From E44-bin89 sp034409565 (GTDB lineage: Bacteria > Chloroflexota > Dehalococcoidia > Dehalococcoidales > RBG-16-60-22): a stretch of DNA of 64,000 bases. Below, in pieces: positions 17,726 to 26,438 of this stretch. The DNA is taken from NCBI GenBank assembly GCA_034409565.1, contig DAOUMS010000022.1, forward strand, positions 62,001 through 126,000. Direction: 5' to 3'. Position numbers and translations under genes: made by a program. Under the pieces are notes generated by a model. The model was given only the letters and a program-made list of their open reading frames with translations, ran no database searches and had not been told where the DNA came from. The first letter of the stretch is position 1; every line of letters begins with the position of its first letter.

Positions 17726-19158
17726 AACGTTCAGAACTGTCCAAGCGACGTACCAAAATAGTCTGCACCATCGGGCCAGCCACAGGCTCTGTAACCGCAA
17801 TCGAACGCCTCATTCTTGCCGGCATGAACATCGCCCGGCTGAACCTGTCGCACGGCACACACCAGGAGCACAGTCGGTATATTCAGACCATCAAGGAACT
17901 GCGCCAGCGCCTGGGCATAGAGGTCGCCATTCTCATTGACCTGCCGGGGCCCAAATACCGGACCGGCAAACTTGAAGGCGGCCAGATGCTGCTGAAAAAC
18001 CGGGCGCCGGTGGTGCTGACCACGGCAAAAGTAGCCGTGGAGAGCGGATTGATACCGGTCAACCTGCCCAACCTGGCCCGCGATGTGAAAGCGGGAGACC
18101 TGGTGCTCATTGACGATGGCGCCATGCAACTCAAAGTGCTGAGCACGGATGGCACTGAAGTCCACTGCCGGGTCATTGCCGGGGGAGTGCTGACCGAGGG
18201 GAGGGGGGTGGTGGTCCCCGGTATGCGCATCTCAGCACCGTTCCTTACCGATGCCCTGAAGGAGAACCTCCTCTTTGCTATCGGCCAAGAGCCGGAATAC
18301 ATCGCCCTTTCCTTTGTCAGCAGTGCCGACGATGTGAAGGGAGTAAAAGAGATACTGCGCAAAAACAATGCCGATATTCCGATTATTACCAAGATAGAAC
18401 GGGGAGACGCCGTCAGCAGGTTCGATAGCATACTGGCCGCCAGTGACGGCGCTATGGTAGCACGCGGCGACCTGGGTGTGGATATACCACTGGAGCGAGT
18501 GCCCATGGTGCAAAAAGAAATTATCCAGAAATGCAACCTGGCCGGCAAGCCGGTCATCACCGCCACGCAGATGCTGGAGTCAATGATAAATGCGGCCCGT
18601 CCCACACGGGCCGAGGTGACTGACATCGCCAACGCCATTTTTGACGGCACGGACGCTACTATGCTTTCTGCCGAGACCTCGATGGGCAAATACCCCATAC
18701 CAGCGGTCACCATCATGGCCAAAATAGCCCGGGAAGCGGAAAGCAAACTGCCCTACGAGCAGATACTTCTGCAAAGAGGTCGGCAACTGGAGCACAAGAC
18801 CGATGAACTGATAAGCTATAGCGCCTGCCACACCGCTTACAGCCTGGATGCCAAGGCCATCGTCGCTTTTACCCAGTCGGGCAGCACCGCGGGAAGGGTC
18901 GCCAAGTACCGTCCCAAGATGCCCATTTTAGCCATCACCCCCGACTGCAATATCTGCCGCCAGCTGCTGCTGCGCTGGGGTGTGTGCCCCATACAGATAC
19001 CGGAGCAGAAATCCATAGACGCACTTTTTGTCACCGGGGTGCGGCTGGCCAGAGAAATGAAAATAGCCAGACCCGGCGATTTAGTCGTTATCACGGGGGG
19101 AATACCCATTGGCGTGGCCGGCTCCACCAACCTGCTCAAGGTAGAAAAAGTAAGCTGA
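17722..19158 (+). CDS. pyk: pyruvate kinase
   Basis: A 478-residue glycolytic enzyme that transfers phosphate from PEP to ADP. It starts on an ATGA overlap with the ROK kinase. Landmarks in order: RRTKIVCTIGPATGS, GMNIARLNLSHG, DLPGPKYRTG, the B-domain, ITKIERGDAV with the active-site Lys, MVARGDLGVDIPLERVP, and the TATQMLESMI, SAETSMGKYP and C-terminal regulatory-domain segments (TQSGSTAGRVAKYRP). The length matches the family. Confidence 0.95.
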   Translation: MKRSELSKRRTKIVCTIGPATGSVTAIERLILAGMNIARLNLSHGTHQEHSRYIQTIKELRQRLGIEVAILIDLPGPKYRTGKLEGGQMLLKNRAPVVLTTAKVAVESGLIPVNLPNLARDVKAGDLVLIDDGAMQLKVLSTDGTEVHCRVIAGGVLTEGRGVVVPGMRISAPFLTDALKENLLFAIGQEPEYIALSFVSSADDVKGVKEILRKNNADIPIITKIERGDAVSRFDSILAASDGAMVARGDLGVDIPLERVPMVQKEIIQKCNLAGKPVITATQMLESMINAARPTRAEVTDIANAIFDGTDATMLSAETSMGKYPIPAVTIMAKIAREAESKLPYEQILLQRGRQLEHKTDELISYSACHTAYSLDAKAIVAFTQSGSTAGRVAKYRPKMPILAITPDCNICRQLLLRWGVCPIQIPEQKSIDALFVTGVRLAREMKIARPGDLVVITGGIPIGVAGSTNLLKVEKVS

Positions 19159-19196
19159 ACGCCAGGGAATATACTTCCCCGCCAGAGATTTAGTGC

Positions 19197-19946
19197 TTAC
19201 TTTTTTGCCTTCCCCTGCCTGGCCACCGCTTCCATAGCCCGGGCCACCTCTGCCGGGTCACCGAGGTAGTAGCTCTTGATGGGTTTCAGCTCTCCGTCCA
19301 GCTCATAGACAAGCGGGATGCCGGTGGGAATGTTCAGCTTAACGATGTCGTCGTCGCTGATACGGTCGAGATATTTGACCAGCGCCCGCAGACTGTTGCC
19401 GTGCGCCGATATGACTACCCGCTTGCCGGATCTTATCGTCGGCACCAGCACCTCATGCCAGTAGGGGAGGAAACGCGCCACGGTATCTTTTAAGCACTCG
19501 GTGAGCGGGACGTCTTGCTTATCCAGTTCCCGGTATATCGGGTCATTACCGGGGTAGCGCTCATCTGTTTTCTCCAGACTCGGCGGCCTGATATCGTAGC
19601 TCCTCCGCCAAATCAGCACCTGCTCTTCACTGTATTTCGCCGCCGTTTCGGCTTTATTCAGCCCCTGCAAGGCACCGTAATGCCTCTCGTTCAGCCGCCA
19701 GGAACGGTACACCGGTATCCACATCAGGTCCATCTCGTCAAGGACGAGCCACAGCGTGCGTATGGCCCGTTTCAGTACCGAGGTAAAGGCAACATCAAAA
19801 GTGTAGCCCTTTTCTTTAAGGACCCGACCTGCCTTCCGGGCCTCTTCGATTCCCCGCCGGGAAAGGTCAACGTCCGTCCAGCCGGTGAACCGGTTCTCCT
19901 TGTTCCAGGTGCTCTCGCCGTGTCGCAAGAGCACGAGCTTTATCAC
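19197..19946 (-). CDS. gpmA: 2,3-bisphosphoglycerate-dependent phosphoglycerate mutase
   Basis: A 249-residue histidine-phosphatase-fold enzyme interconverting 3- and 2-phosphoglycerate. The catalytic block LVLLRHGESTWNKENRFTGW (His9) is at the start, and the partner His is in ISAHGNSLRALVKYLD. The start chosen is the GTG at 19946, because GGAGG lies 8 bp upstream and the family begins with this strand; an ATG at 19973 would precede that ribosome site. Convergent with pyk. Confidence 0.93.
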   Translation of the reverse strand: MIKLVLLRHGESTWNKENRFTGWTDVDLSRRGIEEARKAGRVLKEKGYTFDVAFTSVLKRAIRTLWLVLDEMDLMWIPVYRSWRLNERHYGALQGLNKAETAAKYSEEQVLIWRRSYDIRPPSLEKTDERYPGNDPIYRELDKQDVPLTECLKDTVARFLPYWHEVLVPTIRSGKRVVISAHGNSLRALVKYLDRISDDDIVKLNIPTGIPLVYELDGELKPIKSYYLGDPAEVARAMEAVARQGKAKK

Positions 19947-20032
19947 GCTTAATCCCTCCGCAAAAGGCGTCACCTCATTATAGCATACGTCAGCTTTGAA
20001 ATACTGCGTCCGCGGTTTATCCTGCCTCCCCT

Positions 20033-20061
20033 TTGACAGTACCTGAAATTTGGGTTAAAAT
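20033..20061 (+). promoter_or_regulatory. promoter of tRNA-Gly
   Basis: TTGACA at 20033-20038, a 17-bp spacer, TAAAAT at 20056-20061. The tRNA begins 13 bp downstream. Confidence 0.78.
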
Positions 20062-20073
20062 AGGCTCGGTTCT

Positions 20074-20149
20074 GCGGGAGTAACTCAGCTGGCAGAGTCC
20101 CTGCCTTCCAAGCAGGTTGTCGCGGGTTCGAGTCCCGTCTCCCGCTCCA
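20074..20149 (+). tRNA. tRNA-Gly (anticodon TCC)
   Basis: Acceptor GCGGGAG (20074-20080) pairs with CTCCCGC (20139-20145). Anticodon stem CCTGC/GCAGG, loop CTTCCAA, anticodon TCC at 20107-20109. T arm GCGGG-TTCGAGT-CCCGT. Discriminator T, with CCA encoded at 20147-20149. Confidence 0.96.
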
Positions 20150-20175
20150 GACTCCCTTGTAGAAATGTCCTGTGT

Positions 20176-21228
20176 TTATGCGTAAGCCGGGGCTAGCACG
20201 CGGTCTATAAGCCGTTCCTGAGGCTGAACTTTAACGCCATTGCCGACGACACATTTCCTGAGCACCGCACCTTCGCCAATGGTAACTCCGTGCCAGAGCA
20301 CCGTTTCCTCCAGAACCGCACCATCGCCAACGGTACAATCCGGACCAATCACCACCGGCCCTCTTAGGCGCACTCGCTGGCCAATATGGCTCCGGCTGGC
20401 AATGACCACGGGCCCTTTTACCTGCGCCGAGGCATGAATAACCGCGTCCTGATCACAGTACAGCCCGTTTTCCCCCGGGTGCCCAATGAAGGCCGGTTTA
20501 TCATCTGCTCGTAAAAGGTCGCAGTTCAGGCAGAGGTACTTCTCCGGAGTTCCCATGTCGAGCCACTGGCCTTGGAACTGGTAGCCACACATGGTTTCAC
20601 CAAGCTCGAGGAGGCGGGGGAAAAGCCCTCGTTCAAACATGTAATGGGCATTATCCGGGACCTGCTGCAGGACTTCCGGTTCAAGGATATAAACACCCGC
20701 GTTTATCCAGTTGGTGGTCACTTCATCTGGGGCGGGCTTTTCCAGAAACCGTCCTATTCTGCCCTGGCTGTCTGTTTCCACAACCCCGAAAGCGCAGGGG
20801 TTATCCACCCGGGCGAGCGCGATGGTTGCCCTGGCTTTTCTTTGGCGATGGAAGTCAAACATGGCGGTAATATCAAGGTCAGTATATATGTCACCATTGA
20901 GAACGACAAACGTGCTGTCCAGATATTCGCCGGCGTTTTTCACGGCTCCGGCCGTGCCCAGCGGGCTATCTTCCAGAGTGTAGTGCAGTCGCACTCCCAG
21001 CTGGCGGCCATCACCAAAATAGTCGGTAATAATCTCGGGCAGGTAACTTAAGGCCAGTATTACCTCCGTGATGCCGTACTTGCTGAGGTAGTGTATGGTG
21101 TGCTCCAGGAAAGGATGGTTCAGTATCGGCAGCATGGGTTTGGGAATACCGTTGGTGAGCGGTCGCAGCCTTGTGCCCTCGCCACCAACAAGGATAACCG
21201 CTTTGCGCAGGGTCTTCCGTTTTTGCAC
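20176..21228 (-). CDS. NDP-sugar pyrophosphorylase (mannose-1-P guanylyltransferase-like) with left-handed beta-helix
   Basis: A 350-residue nucleotidyltransferase. The catalytic signature GGEGTRLRPLTNGIPKPML is at residues 15-33, followed by the DSPLGTAGAVKNAG and VLNGDIYTDLD metal site and an FLEKPAP sugar-site element. From about residue 255 hexapeptide repeats (PVVIASRSHIG, PVVIGPDCTVGDGAVLEE) form a left-handed beta-helix. The likely activity is sugar-1-phosphate plus NTP to NDP-sugar; GDP-mannose or dTDP-glucose are both possible. It could supply a donor for the GT4 or GT20 enzymes upstream. Confidence 0.82.
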   Translation of the reverse strand: MQKRKTLRKAVILVGGEGTRLRPLTNGIPKPMLPILNHPFLEHTIHYLSKYGITEVILALSYLPEIITDYFGDGRQLGVRLHYTLEDSPLGTAGAVKNAGEYLDSTFVVLNGDIYTDLDITAMFDFHRQRKARATIALARVDNPCAFGVVETDSQGRIGRFLEKPAPDEVTTNWINAGVYILEPEVLQQVPDNAHYMFERGLFPRLLELGETMCGYQFQGQWLDMGTPEKYLCLNCDLLRADDKPAFIGHPGENGLYCDQDAVIHASAQVKGPVVIASRSHIGQRVRLRGPVVIGPDCTVGDGAVLEETVLWHGVTIGEGAVLRKCVVGNGVKVQPQERLIDRVLAPAYA

Positions 21229-21330
21229 TTCAGCTAAACCCGGGAGGAGTTTTCTATAAGATTACTATTTGACAGAACGTCCGTCAAGGTTAGGCAACAA
21301 AGGTTGCGCCAGGCAGTGCCGAATATTTCC

Positions 21331-21360
21331 TTGACAGTTATTGAGCGGGCGACTTAAAAT
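21331..21360 (+). promoter_or_regulatory. promoter of the double-VOC gene
   Basis: TTGACA at 21331-21336, an 18-bp spacer, TAAAAT at 21355-21360. The start codon is about 55 bp downstream. Confidence 0.72.
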
Positions 21361-21414
21361 AACCCTAGCATTGTCCTGATATGCCACCGTTTGTTGAGAA
21401 AGGGGGATAAAATT

Positions 21415-22431
21415 ATGGCACAGGAGAGCCCGGCCAAAATCAAAGTTAATGAAGTCCAGCAGGTCTGCGTGGTGGTCAAAGACCTGCAGAAAACAATAGA
21501 AGCTTACTGGAACATTCTGGGCATCGGTCCGTGGGCAATATTTGACTTCGGTTCCGAGAAGGTTCCCAATTTCACGTACTACGGTAAACCAGCCTATGCC
21601 AGATACCGTGGCGCACTGGCCCAGTGCGGTCCAATTGAGATTGAACTATTCGAGACCATTGACGGCCCCTCTGTCTATCAGGACTGGATTGATGAGCACG
21701 GTGAAGGGCTGCATCATTTGAAATTCGTGCCGGATGACGTGGCCAAGACGGAAAAAATACTGAATGACATGGGTTTCCCGACGGTGGTTGGCGGTGGCTC
21801 TGGCAGCTACCGATTTGCCTACTTATACATCAAGCCGCTGCGTTGCTTCTGGGAGATAAGCACGCGCAGCCGGCGCGACGGTCCGCCCGCGGGAGCGACC
21901 TTCTATCCTGAAGACCCGAAGGCGGAAAGTCCGGCCAAAGTCAAAATCAGCGGCATAAAGCAGGTCGGCATTGTGGTGAAGGACGCGATAAGAACAGCGG
22001 AAAACTACTGGCAGATACTCGGCATCGGGCCGTGGGAGATACGGAACTGGGGCAACGAAGCGCTTTGGGACCGCACCTATATGGGCCGGCCGGGCTGGGG
22101 GCGGGAGAAGTTGGGCCATGCCTACCTTGGCGACCTGGAACTGGAACTGGTTCAGCCCGTGGAAGGTGAGTCGGTCTATCAGGACTGGATTGACGAGCAC
22201 GGAGAGACTATCCATCACCTGAAGTTCCTCTGCGATGATATAGATGAGGTTACCAGGTTGCTGGGCGAACAGGGATTTCCCAGCATCCAGAGCGGGCATT
22301 TTGGCGACCCGAAGCAGAAAGCTGGCGGCTTCAACTACATTGATATTCCACCGCTGCACTGCATATGGGAGCCGGTACACAAACCGAAGAGCCTGCCCAT
22401 AGAACCGATAGCTCGTATTCCGGCAGAATAA
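21415..22431 (+). CDS. tandem VOC (glyoxalase/methylmalonyl-CoA epimerase-like) protein
   Basis: A 338-residue protein made of two homologous VOC domains, about residues 10-150 and 175-330. Both contain QVxxVVKD, LGIGPWxI, and the near-identical SVYQDWIDEHGE-(G/T)-xHHLKF block, whose His and Glu are typical metal ligands; both end with a conserved Cys/Trp/Glu strand (RCFWEIS and HCIWEPV). The internal duplication suggests a single-chain version of a dimeric VOC active site. Start ATG 21415 has AGGGGGA upstream. The reaction (epimerase, lyase or dioxygenase) cannot be decided. Confidence 0.78.
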   Translation: MAQESPAKIKVNEVQQVCVVVKDLQKTIEAYWNILGIGPWAIFDFGSEKVPNFTYYGKPAYARYRGALAQCGPIEIELFETIDGPSVYQDWIDEHGEGLHHLKFVPDDVAKTEKILNDMGFPTVVGGGSGSYRFAYLYIKPLRCFWEISTRSRRDGPPAGATFYPEDPKAESPAKVKISGIKQVGIVVKDAIRTAENYWQILGIGPWEIRNWGNEALWDRTYMGRPGWGREKLGHAYLGDLELELVQPVEGESVYQDWIDEHGETIHHLKFLCDDIDEVTRLLGEQGFPSIQSGHFGDPKQKAGGFNYIDIPPLHCIWEPVHKPKSLPIEPIARIPAE

Positions 22432-22514
22432 AATAAAGACGACCTTCTGCCACAGAGAGGTTAATTAACTTATTGGAGCCGGGCATTTAATAAACCAAAG
22501 TGATGGTTTCCCAC

Positions 22515-22589
22515 GGGCTCGTAGCTCAGCGGCAGAGCGACCGGCTCATAACCGGTTGGTCGCAGGTTCGAATCCTGCCGAGCCCACCA
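22515..22589 (+). tRNA. tRNA with CAT anticodon (elongator Met, or Ile2)
   Basis: Acceptor GGGCTCG (22515-22521) pairs fully with CGAGCCC (22579-22585). Anticodon stem ACCGG/CCGGT, loop CTCATAA, anticodon CAT at 22547-22549. T arm GCAGG-TTCGAAT-CCTGC. A plus CCA encoded (22586-22589). Base pair 1-72 is paired, which argues against initiator tRNA. Met versus lysidine-modified Ile2 cannot be settled by eye. Confidence 0.93.
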
Positions 22590-22742
22590 GAAATGCCTTG
22601 AATTATCACTGATAATGGCCAACGTGATTCCGGACTGGCAAACCACGCTGGAATTTGACGGCTCTGGCCGGTACCGTTTTCAACGCAACTCTCCCCACAG
22701 GGAGCTGGTTTATAGATACTACTAAGAGGGGATTTATTCAAC

Positions 22743-23939
22743 ATGGAAAAGAAACAGTGTCAGATTTTGATTGTGGGGGCCGGTATTACCGGGCTAACCA
22801 TTGCCCGCGAGCTGGTGCAAAGGGGGGCGGGGGACATCGTGATTCTGGAAAAAGAGAATGCCCTCGGCCTGCATGCCAGCGGACGGAACAGCGGTGTCCT
22901 CCATGCCGGAATGTACTACACGCCAGACACGTTGAAGGCCAAGTACTGCGTTGACGGCAACCGCATGATGAAGGAGTTCTGCCGGCAAAAGAACCTGACC
23001 CTGCACGAGACCGGCAAAGTCATCCTGGCCACAGGCCCTGCAGAAATGAAAGCGCTGTATGAATTGAAACGCCGCGCCGATTTATGCGGTGCCCGTGCCC
23101 ACATCATTGACAATAAAAGACTGCACGAGCTTGAGCCATACGCCGCGGACAGCGAGGAAGCCCTGCACTCGCCGGACACGGCGGTAATCAGACCGATAGA
23201 AGTATTGCAGGCGCTGGAAGCAGAGCTAAAAGAGTCGGGGAAGGTCGCCATTTATTACGGGGTAACCTTTAATGGCCTTGCCGGGGATGACCAGGCACAG
23301 ACGTCGCAAGGAGTCATCAAATTTGAAAAGCTGCTCAATGCCGCCGGCGCCTACGCCGACCACATTGCCCATCAGTTCGGCCTGGCCAGAGAATACCGGC
23401 TGCTACCTTTCAAGGGGACCTACAAGCAGGTCGCCCACGACCGGACATTCCTCGTCCGGGGCAATATTTATCCCGTTCCTGACCTGAGGACCCCTTTCCT
23501 GGGTGTCCACTTTACCAAAAGCGCCGACGGCGAGGTGCTGGTGGGACCAACCGCCATGCCTGCCTTTGGACGGGAGAACTATGGTATTTTGAGCGGCTTC
23601 GACCGGGAATCTCTGTCCATTCTGTGCCGTGATGCCATATTGCTGTTCACGGACGCCACTTTCCGCCTCAACGCCCTGACCGAGCCCAGGAAATACCTCA
23701 AGAGGTTCGTCTACAGGGGTGCCCGAAAGCTGCTGCCGGAGCTGAAACCCGGGGACATCACCGAGTCCAGCCACGTCGGCATGCGTCCCCAGCTAATCAA
23801 CTGGTCCAACCGGCAACTGGTCATGGACTTCATCGTGGTAAACGAGAAAAATTCTCTTCATATATTGAACCCGATTTCACCGGCGTTTACGACCTCACTC
23901 GCTTTTGCCAGGGACATGGTCGCTAAACTGCTGGGGTAG
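22743..23939 (+). CDS. lhgO: FAD-dependent L-2-hydroxyglutarate oxidase-like oxidoreductase
   Basis: A 398-residue DAO-fold flavoprotein of the LhgO family. The dinucleotide-binding motif IVGAGITGLTIARELVQRG is at residues 10-28. It then has ASGRNSGVLHAGMYYTPDTLKAKYC, a strong LhgO marker, and a C-terminal GVHFTKSADGEVLVGPTA with the GMRPQL segment. Expected to oxidise L-2-hydroxyglutarate to 2-oxoglutarate, passing electrons to quinone or oxygen. The GAGGGGA site lies about 13 bp before ATG. Confidence 0.85.
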   Translation: MEKKQCQILIVGAGITGLTIARELVQRGAGDIVILEKENALGLHASGRNSGVLHAGMYYTPDTLKAKYCVDGNRMMKEFCRQKNLTLHETGKVILATGPAEMKALYELKRRADLCGARAHIIDNKRLHELEPYAADSEEALHSPDTAVIRPIEVLQALEAELKESGKVAIYYGVTFNGLAGDDQAQTSQGVIKFEKLLNAAGAYADHIAHQFGLAREYRLLPFKGTYKQVAHDRTFLVRGNIYPVPDLRTPFLGVHFTKSADGEVLVGPTAMPAFGRENYGILSGFDRESLSILCRDAILLFTDATFRLNALTEPRKYLKRFVYRGARKLLPELKPGDITESSHVGMRPQLINWSNRQLVMDFIVVNEKNSLHILNPISPAFTTSLAFARDMVAKLLG

Positions 23940-23978
23940 AAGTTTACATAATAAATTTTTTCGGGTGGGAGGTAAAGA

Positions 23979-24287
23979 ATGAACAAGGCGCTGTTAATCT
24001 GGAACATACTGATAACCATTGCCCTGGCCATGCTGGTAATCAGCGGGTGTGCCACGCTGGACCCTCAGTTTGCCAGCATATCCACACAGGTGAAGGAAAA
24101 CCGGGCGCTGATTGAGCAGATAGTCAACCTGGCCAATAGTAATCGGGCAGCGATAAATAGCAATACTACCTCCATCACCAAAAACACGCTGACCATTGCC
24201 AACATACAGACCAGCACCCAGGCGGCCATTGCGGCCACGGACGCCTCGCTCAGACAGCTTATTCAGACTTACGTGGCGACGCGGTAG
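23979..24287 (+). CDS. small lipoprotein with coiled-coil-like repeats
   Basis: A 102-residue predicted lipoprotein: a hydrophobic signal (residues 6-21) and lipobox VISGC with Cys24. The mature part is polar, rich in N, T, A and S with regularly spaced hydrophobics (ENRALIEQIVNLANSNRAAI, SITKNTLTIANIQT), resembling the Lpp/alanine-zipper type of helical lipoprotein. No named family recognised. GGGAGG precedes the ATG. It faces a convergent small membrane-protein gene. Confidence 0.68.
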   Translation: MNKALLIWNILITIALAMLVISGCATLDPQFASISTQVKENRALIEQIVNLANSNRAAINSNTTSITKNTLTIANIQTSTQAAIAATDASLRQLIQTYVATR

Positions 24288-24320
24288 TAAACTACCTTTA
24301 TTTACGCTGGCAGCCCTCAA

Positions 24321-24602
24321 TTAATATGGCAAGCTGTACAGGTGCATAAATTCATCTAGAAACTCGCCAAATATACCTAACACTCCAATTGCGGTCACGG
24401 CGATGGCGATAACCAATATGTTCAAGAGTAACCCCACCGAACCGGTGACCAGTCCGGCGATGGCCATCTTGCGGTGAGCATGCTTCCTGGCTATCACTAT
24501 GGCACCGAATATAACCCCCAAGCCGCAGATAAAAAACCCTAACGGCGGAAATAGCCAAGTAAATAAGCCCACTATGCCCAATGTCAGTGCCGATGCTGCC
24601 AT
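24321..24602 (-). CDS. DUF4190-like small membrane protein
   Basis: A 93-residue protein with two membrane segments (about 3-40 and 47-75) separated by a basic turn ARKHAHRKMAIAGLVTG. The SALTLGIVGLF, GLGVIFGAIVIAR and AIAGLVTGSVGLLL pattern is the DUF4190 signature. Function unknown. It lies 11 bp downstream of a methyltransferase gene on the same strand and may be co-transcribed. Confidence 0.68.
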   Translation of the reverse strand: MAASALTLGIVGLFTWLFPPLGFFICGLGVIFGAIVIARKHAHRKMAIAGLVTGSVGLLLNILVIAIAVTAIGVLGIFGEFLDEFMHLYSLPY

Positions 24603-24613
24603 CTAAAGCTACC

Positions 24614-25171
24614 TCAATCTGATTTCCTGAATACCGAGTACCATAAGCTAGTATTCCTGGTATTCCTGGATGGTATGTCCAATAATTTTATCAGCTTGAA
24701 TATGATTGACTTCGGAAACTTCGGCAAAATGTCCAGCGGGGTCAGCTTGGCAATAGTTGCCGTGGCGCCATATTGAGGTACCAGCTTAACCAGTTCAAAA
24801 CCTTTAAACAATAGCTTGAGACCCTCATGGGTAAACCGGAAATAGTCATTGAAGTTATCGGCGCCATGGTATCGAAAGATAAAAGGCACCGTGGCATGAC
24901 ATAAACCCCCGGGTTTCAACACTCTGTGAATTTCGGCAACGGCTTTAAAAGGCTGTTCAAGGTGTTCCAGCGTGGCCCGGCAGAGCACAAAATCAACTGA
25001 ATTTTCGCGCAGGGGCAGAGCGTGGGCATCAGCCATCAGACTTTGCCCGTAGTTTGTTCTGTCCAGCCCTATGTATTGATTATCATTGTTATTGGCGATA
25101 TCCGCCATCTCGCCGGTCAGTTTGTGTCTGGGCCTGCCGCACCCAATTTCCAGTACAATTCTTTTATTCAA
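24614..25171 (-). CDS. class I SAM-dependent methyltransferase
   Basis: A 185-residue Methyltransf_11-type enzyme. Motif I is VLEIGCGRPRHKLTG near the N-terminus, then a YIGLDRTNYGQ acidic loop, an ADAHALPLRENSVDFVLCRATLEHLEQP block (motifs II-III) and LKPGGLCHATVPF. The target (small molecule, lipid or glycan) is not evident. Upstream of it the sequence becomes clearly AT-richer. Confidence 0.8.
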   Translation of the reverse strand: MNKRIVLEIGCGRPRHKLTGEMADIANNNDNQYIGLDRTNYGQSLMADAHALPLRENSVDFVLCRATLEHLEQPFKAVAEIHRVLKPGGLCHATVPFIFRYHGADNFNDYFRFTHEGLKLLFKGFELVKLVPQYGATATIAKLTPLDILPKFPKSIIFKLIKLLDIPSRNTRNTSLWYSVFRKSD

Positions 25172-25466
25172 TTTTCCCTCTGGTCGCCATAAAATTCACC
25201 GCACATAAGGATAGGGGAGTAATTTAAAAAACAGCAGCATAAACCCACATCTTGACGTTAACATAGCCGTTCCAGTTTTTAATTCTTGCCGGTAATTATT
25301 CAGTTCCGCTCGTTTTTGCATACAACAGTTGGCACAGTTTACTAACGGAGATTATAACATTATGTCAGAAAAAAATTAACCGGCGTTGGGGAAGTGATTT
25401 ACGCTTCCATACGTGTAATCTTACATAACATATATAGTGCGCCCCATAATAAAGCTGGTTAGAGGG
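25172..25466. other. AT-rich intergenic stretch
   Basis: About 295 bp between the methyltransferase and channel genes. I see no convincing ORF, RNA gene, hairpin terminator or repeat in it. It is noticeably AT-richer than the region before 24 kb. Confidence 0.6.
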
Positions 25467-26150
25467 TTAACATAAACTTCTGTAAAGAGAGACTATCCTT
25501 TGTATTACTACTACCAGAAACAGTACACTGAAAACGATTTCACCATAAACAAGAAAATAACCTGCCCCACTAACAGGAGAATAGTTAGAACCAACAGTTG
25601 TTATTGTGGTGACACTATGGTAAAGACTTTGCCACATTGAATGGAATGTATGACCATCTGAAATAAAAGCGTCTTTCCAAACGAAATCTAATACTCCAAA
25701 GATGATGGCTATCTCTGCAAAACTAATCATCACCAGAACGAGCATTCTCGGCACTGAATAAGGAGAAGGGTCTTCACTAAGAATAAGAATATTAAACCAT
25801 GATTGGAAGATATCAACTAATCGCCATATAAAAAACCAAATTATAAACCATAAGAGAATTTGGTCAAATCGAAGTAAGAAAATAATCTCGACTACTAACC
25901 AAGAAAATACATAGCATTCAACAATTATATATCGGTTTCTATACCACCAATGATAACAGTATTTTTGAAGATGAGTTTGCAGAATCCTTTTTAACGTGAG
26001 GTAATCCAAAATATATAATAAGTATCTGGCAAGGCTTAGAAGTAAAGAATATCTGTCAAACGCGGGAAATTTTTTGATGCAATCTGTTACCCAAGGAAAT
26101 GTGGGGACAAACTGGAGTATCTGCCAGAGTTGACCGGATAGCCGTTTCAT
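25467..26150 (-). CDS. ion-channel-like membrane protein with divergent pore filter
   Basis: A 227-residue membrane protein with about four hydrophobic segments followed by a C-terminal pore-loop unit. HSMWQSLYHSVTTITTVGSNYSP (residues 170-192) matches the K+-channel P-loop, and the following GAGYFLVYGEIVFSVLFLVVVI is the expected inner helix. The filter reads TTVGSNYSP instead of TVGYGDxxP, so ion selectivity may be altered or lost. There is no cytoplasmic ligand domain. Codon use is strongly AT-biased compared with neighbours, consistent with acquisition. Confidence is high for fold, low for selectivity. Confidence 0.7.
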   Translation of the reverse strand: MKRLSGQLWQILQFVPTFPWVTDCIKKFPAFDRYSLLLSLARYLLYILDYLTLKRILQTHLQKYCYHWWYRNRYIIVECYVFSWLVVEIIFLLRFDQILLWFIIWFFIWRLVDIFQSWFNILILSEDPSPYSVPRMLVLVMISFAEIAIIFGVLDFVWKDAFISDGHTFHSMWQSLYHSVTTITTVGSNYSPVSGAGYFLVYGEIVFSVLFLVVVIQRIVSLYRSLC

Positions 26151-26438
26151 ATTCCTCTAATTATACCACAACCAACCTACCCCTTTATGTTAACTTATTA
26201 AAATCCCCCTTAGTCCCCCTTTATTAAAGGGGGATACATAAGCCTTTCTCTTTTGCCGGGGGGTGGATTTCCAAAAAAAACTTAATAACCCCCAAAAACG
26301 GCAAAACCCACCCTAGCCTAAAATCTCCGAAAACTTAACCGACCATCAGCGCCCTGAATTCATTATGAATAGCAAACCATTCAAAAAGAATTTGAGGGGC
26401 CTAGATTTTGATTACAGCGCGTTATTTTTGAGGGGGTC
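26151..26438. other. intergenic region with palindromic repeat
   Basis: About 290 bp without a gene. It contains the CCCCCTTTA/TAAAGGGGG palindrome (listed separately) and short runs of C and A. No RNA gene is recognised. Confidence 0.55.
26215..26233. repeat. palindrome CCCCCTTTA-T-TAAAGGGGG
   Basis: Perfect 9-bp arms around a single T. A second CCCCCTTAG half-copy lies just upstream (26206-26214). The pattern resembles dispersed C5/G5 intergenic palindromes common in bacterial genomes. It is not followed by a T-run, so it is not called a terminator. Confidence 0.6.

Noticed and set aside
25467..26150. A true K+-selective channel assignment
   Set aside because: The filter sequence is not TVGYG or a common variant, so only the fold is claimed.
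26215..26233. Palindrome as an intrinsic terminator of the channel gene's neighbour
   Set aside because: No T-run follows on either strand and it lies upstream of the minus-strand gene, so it is treated as a dispersed repeat.
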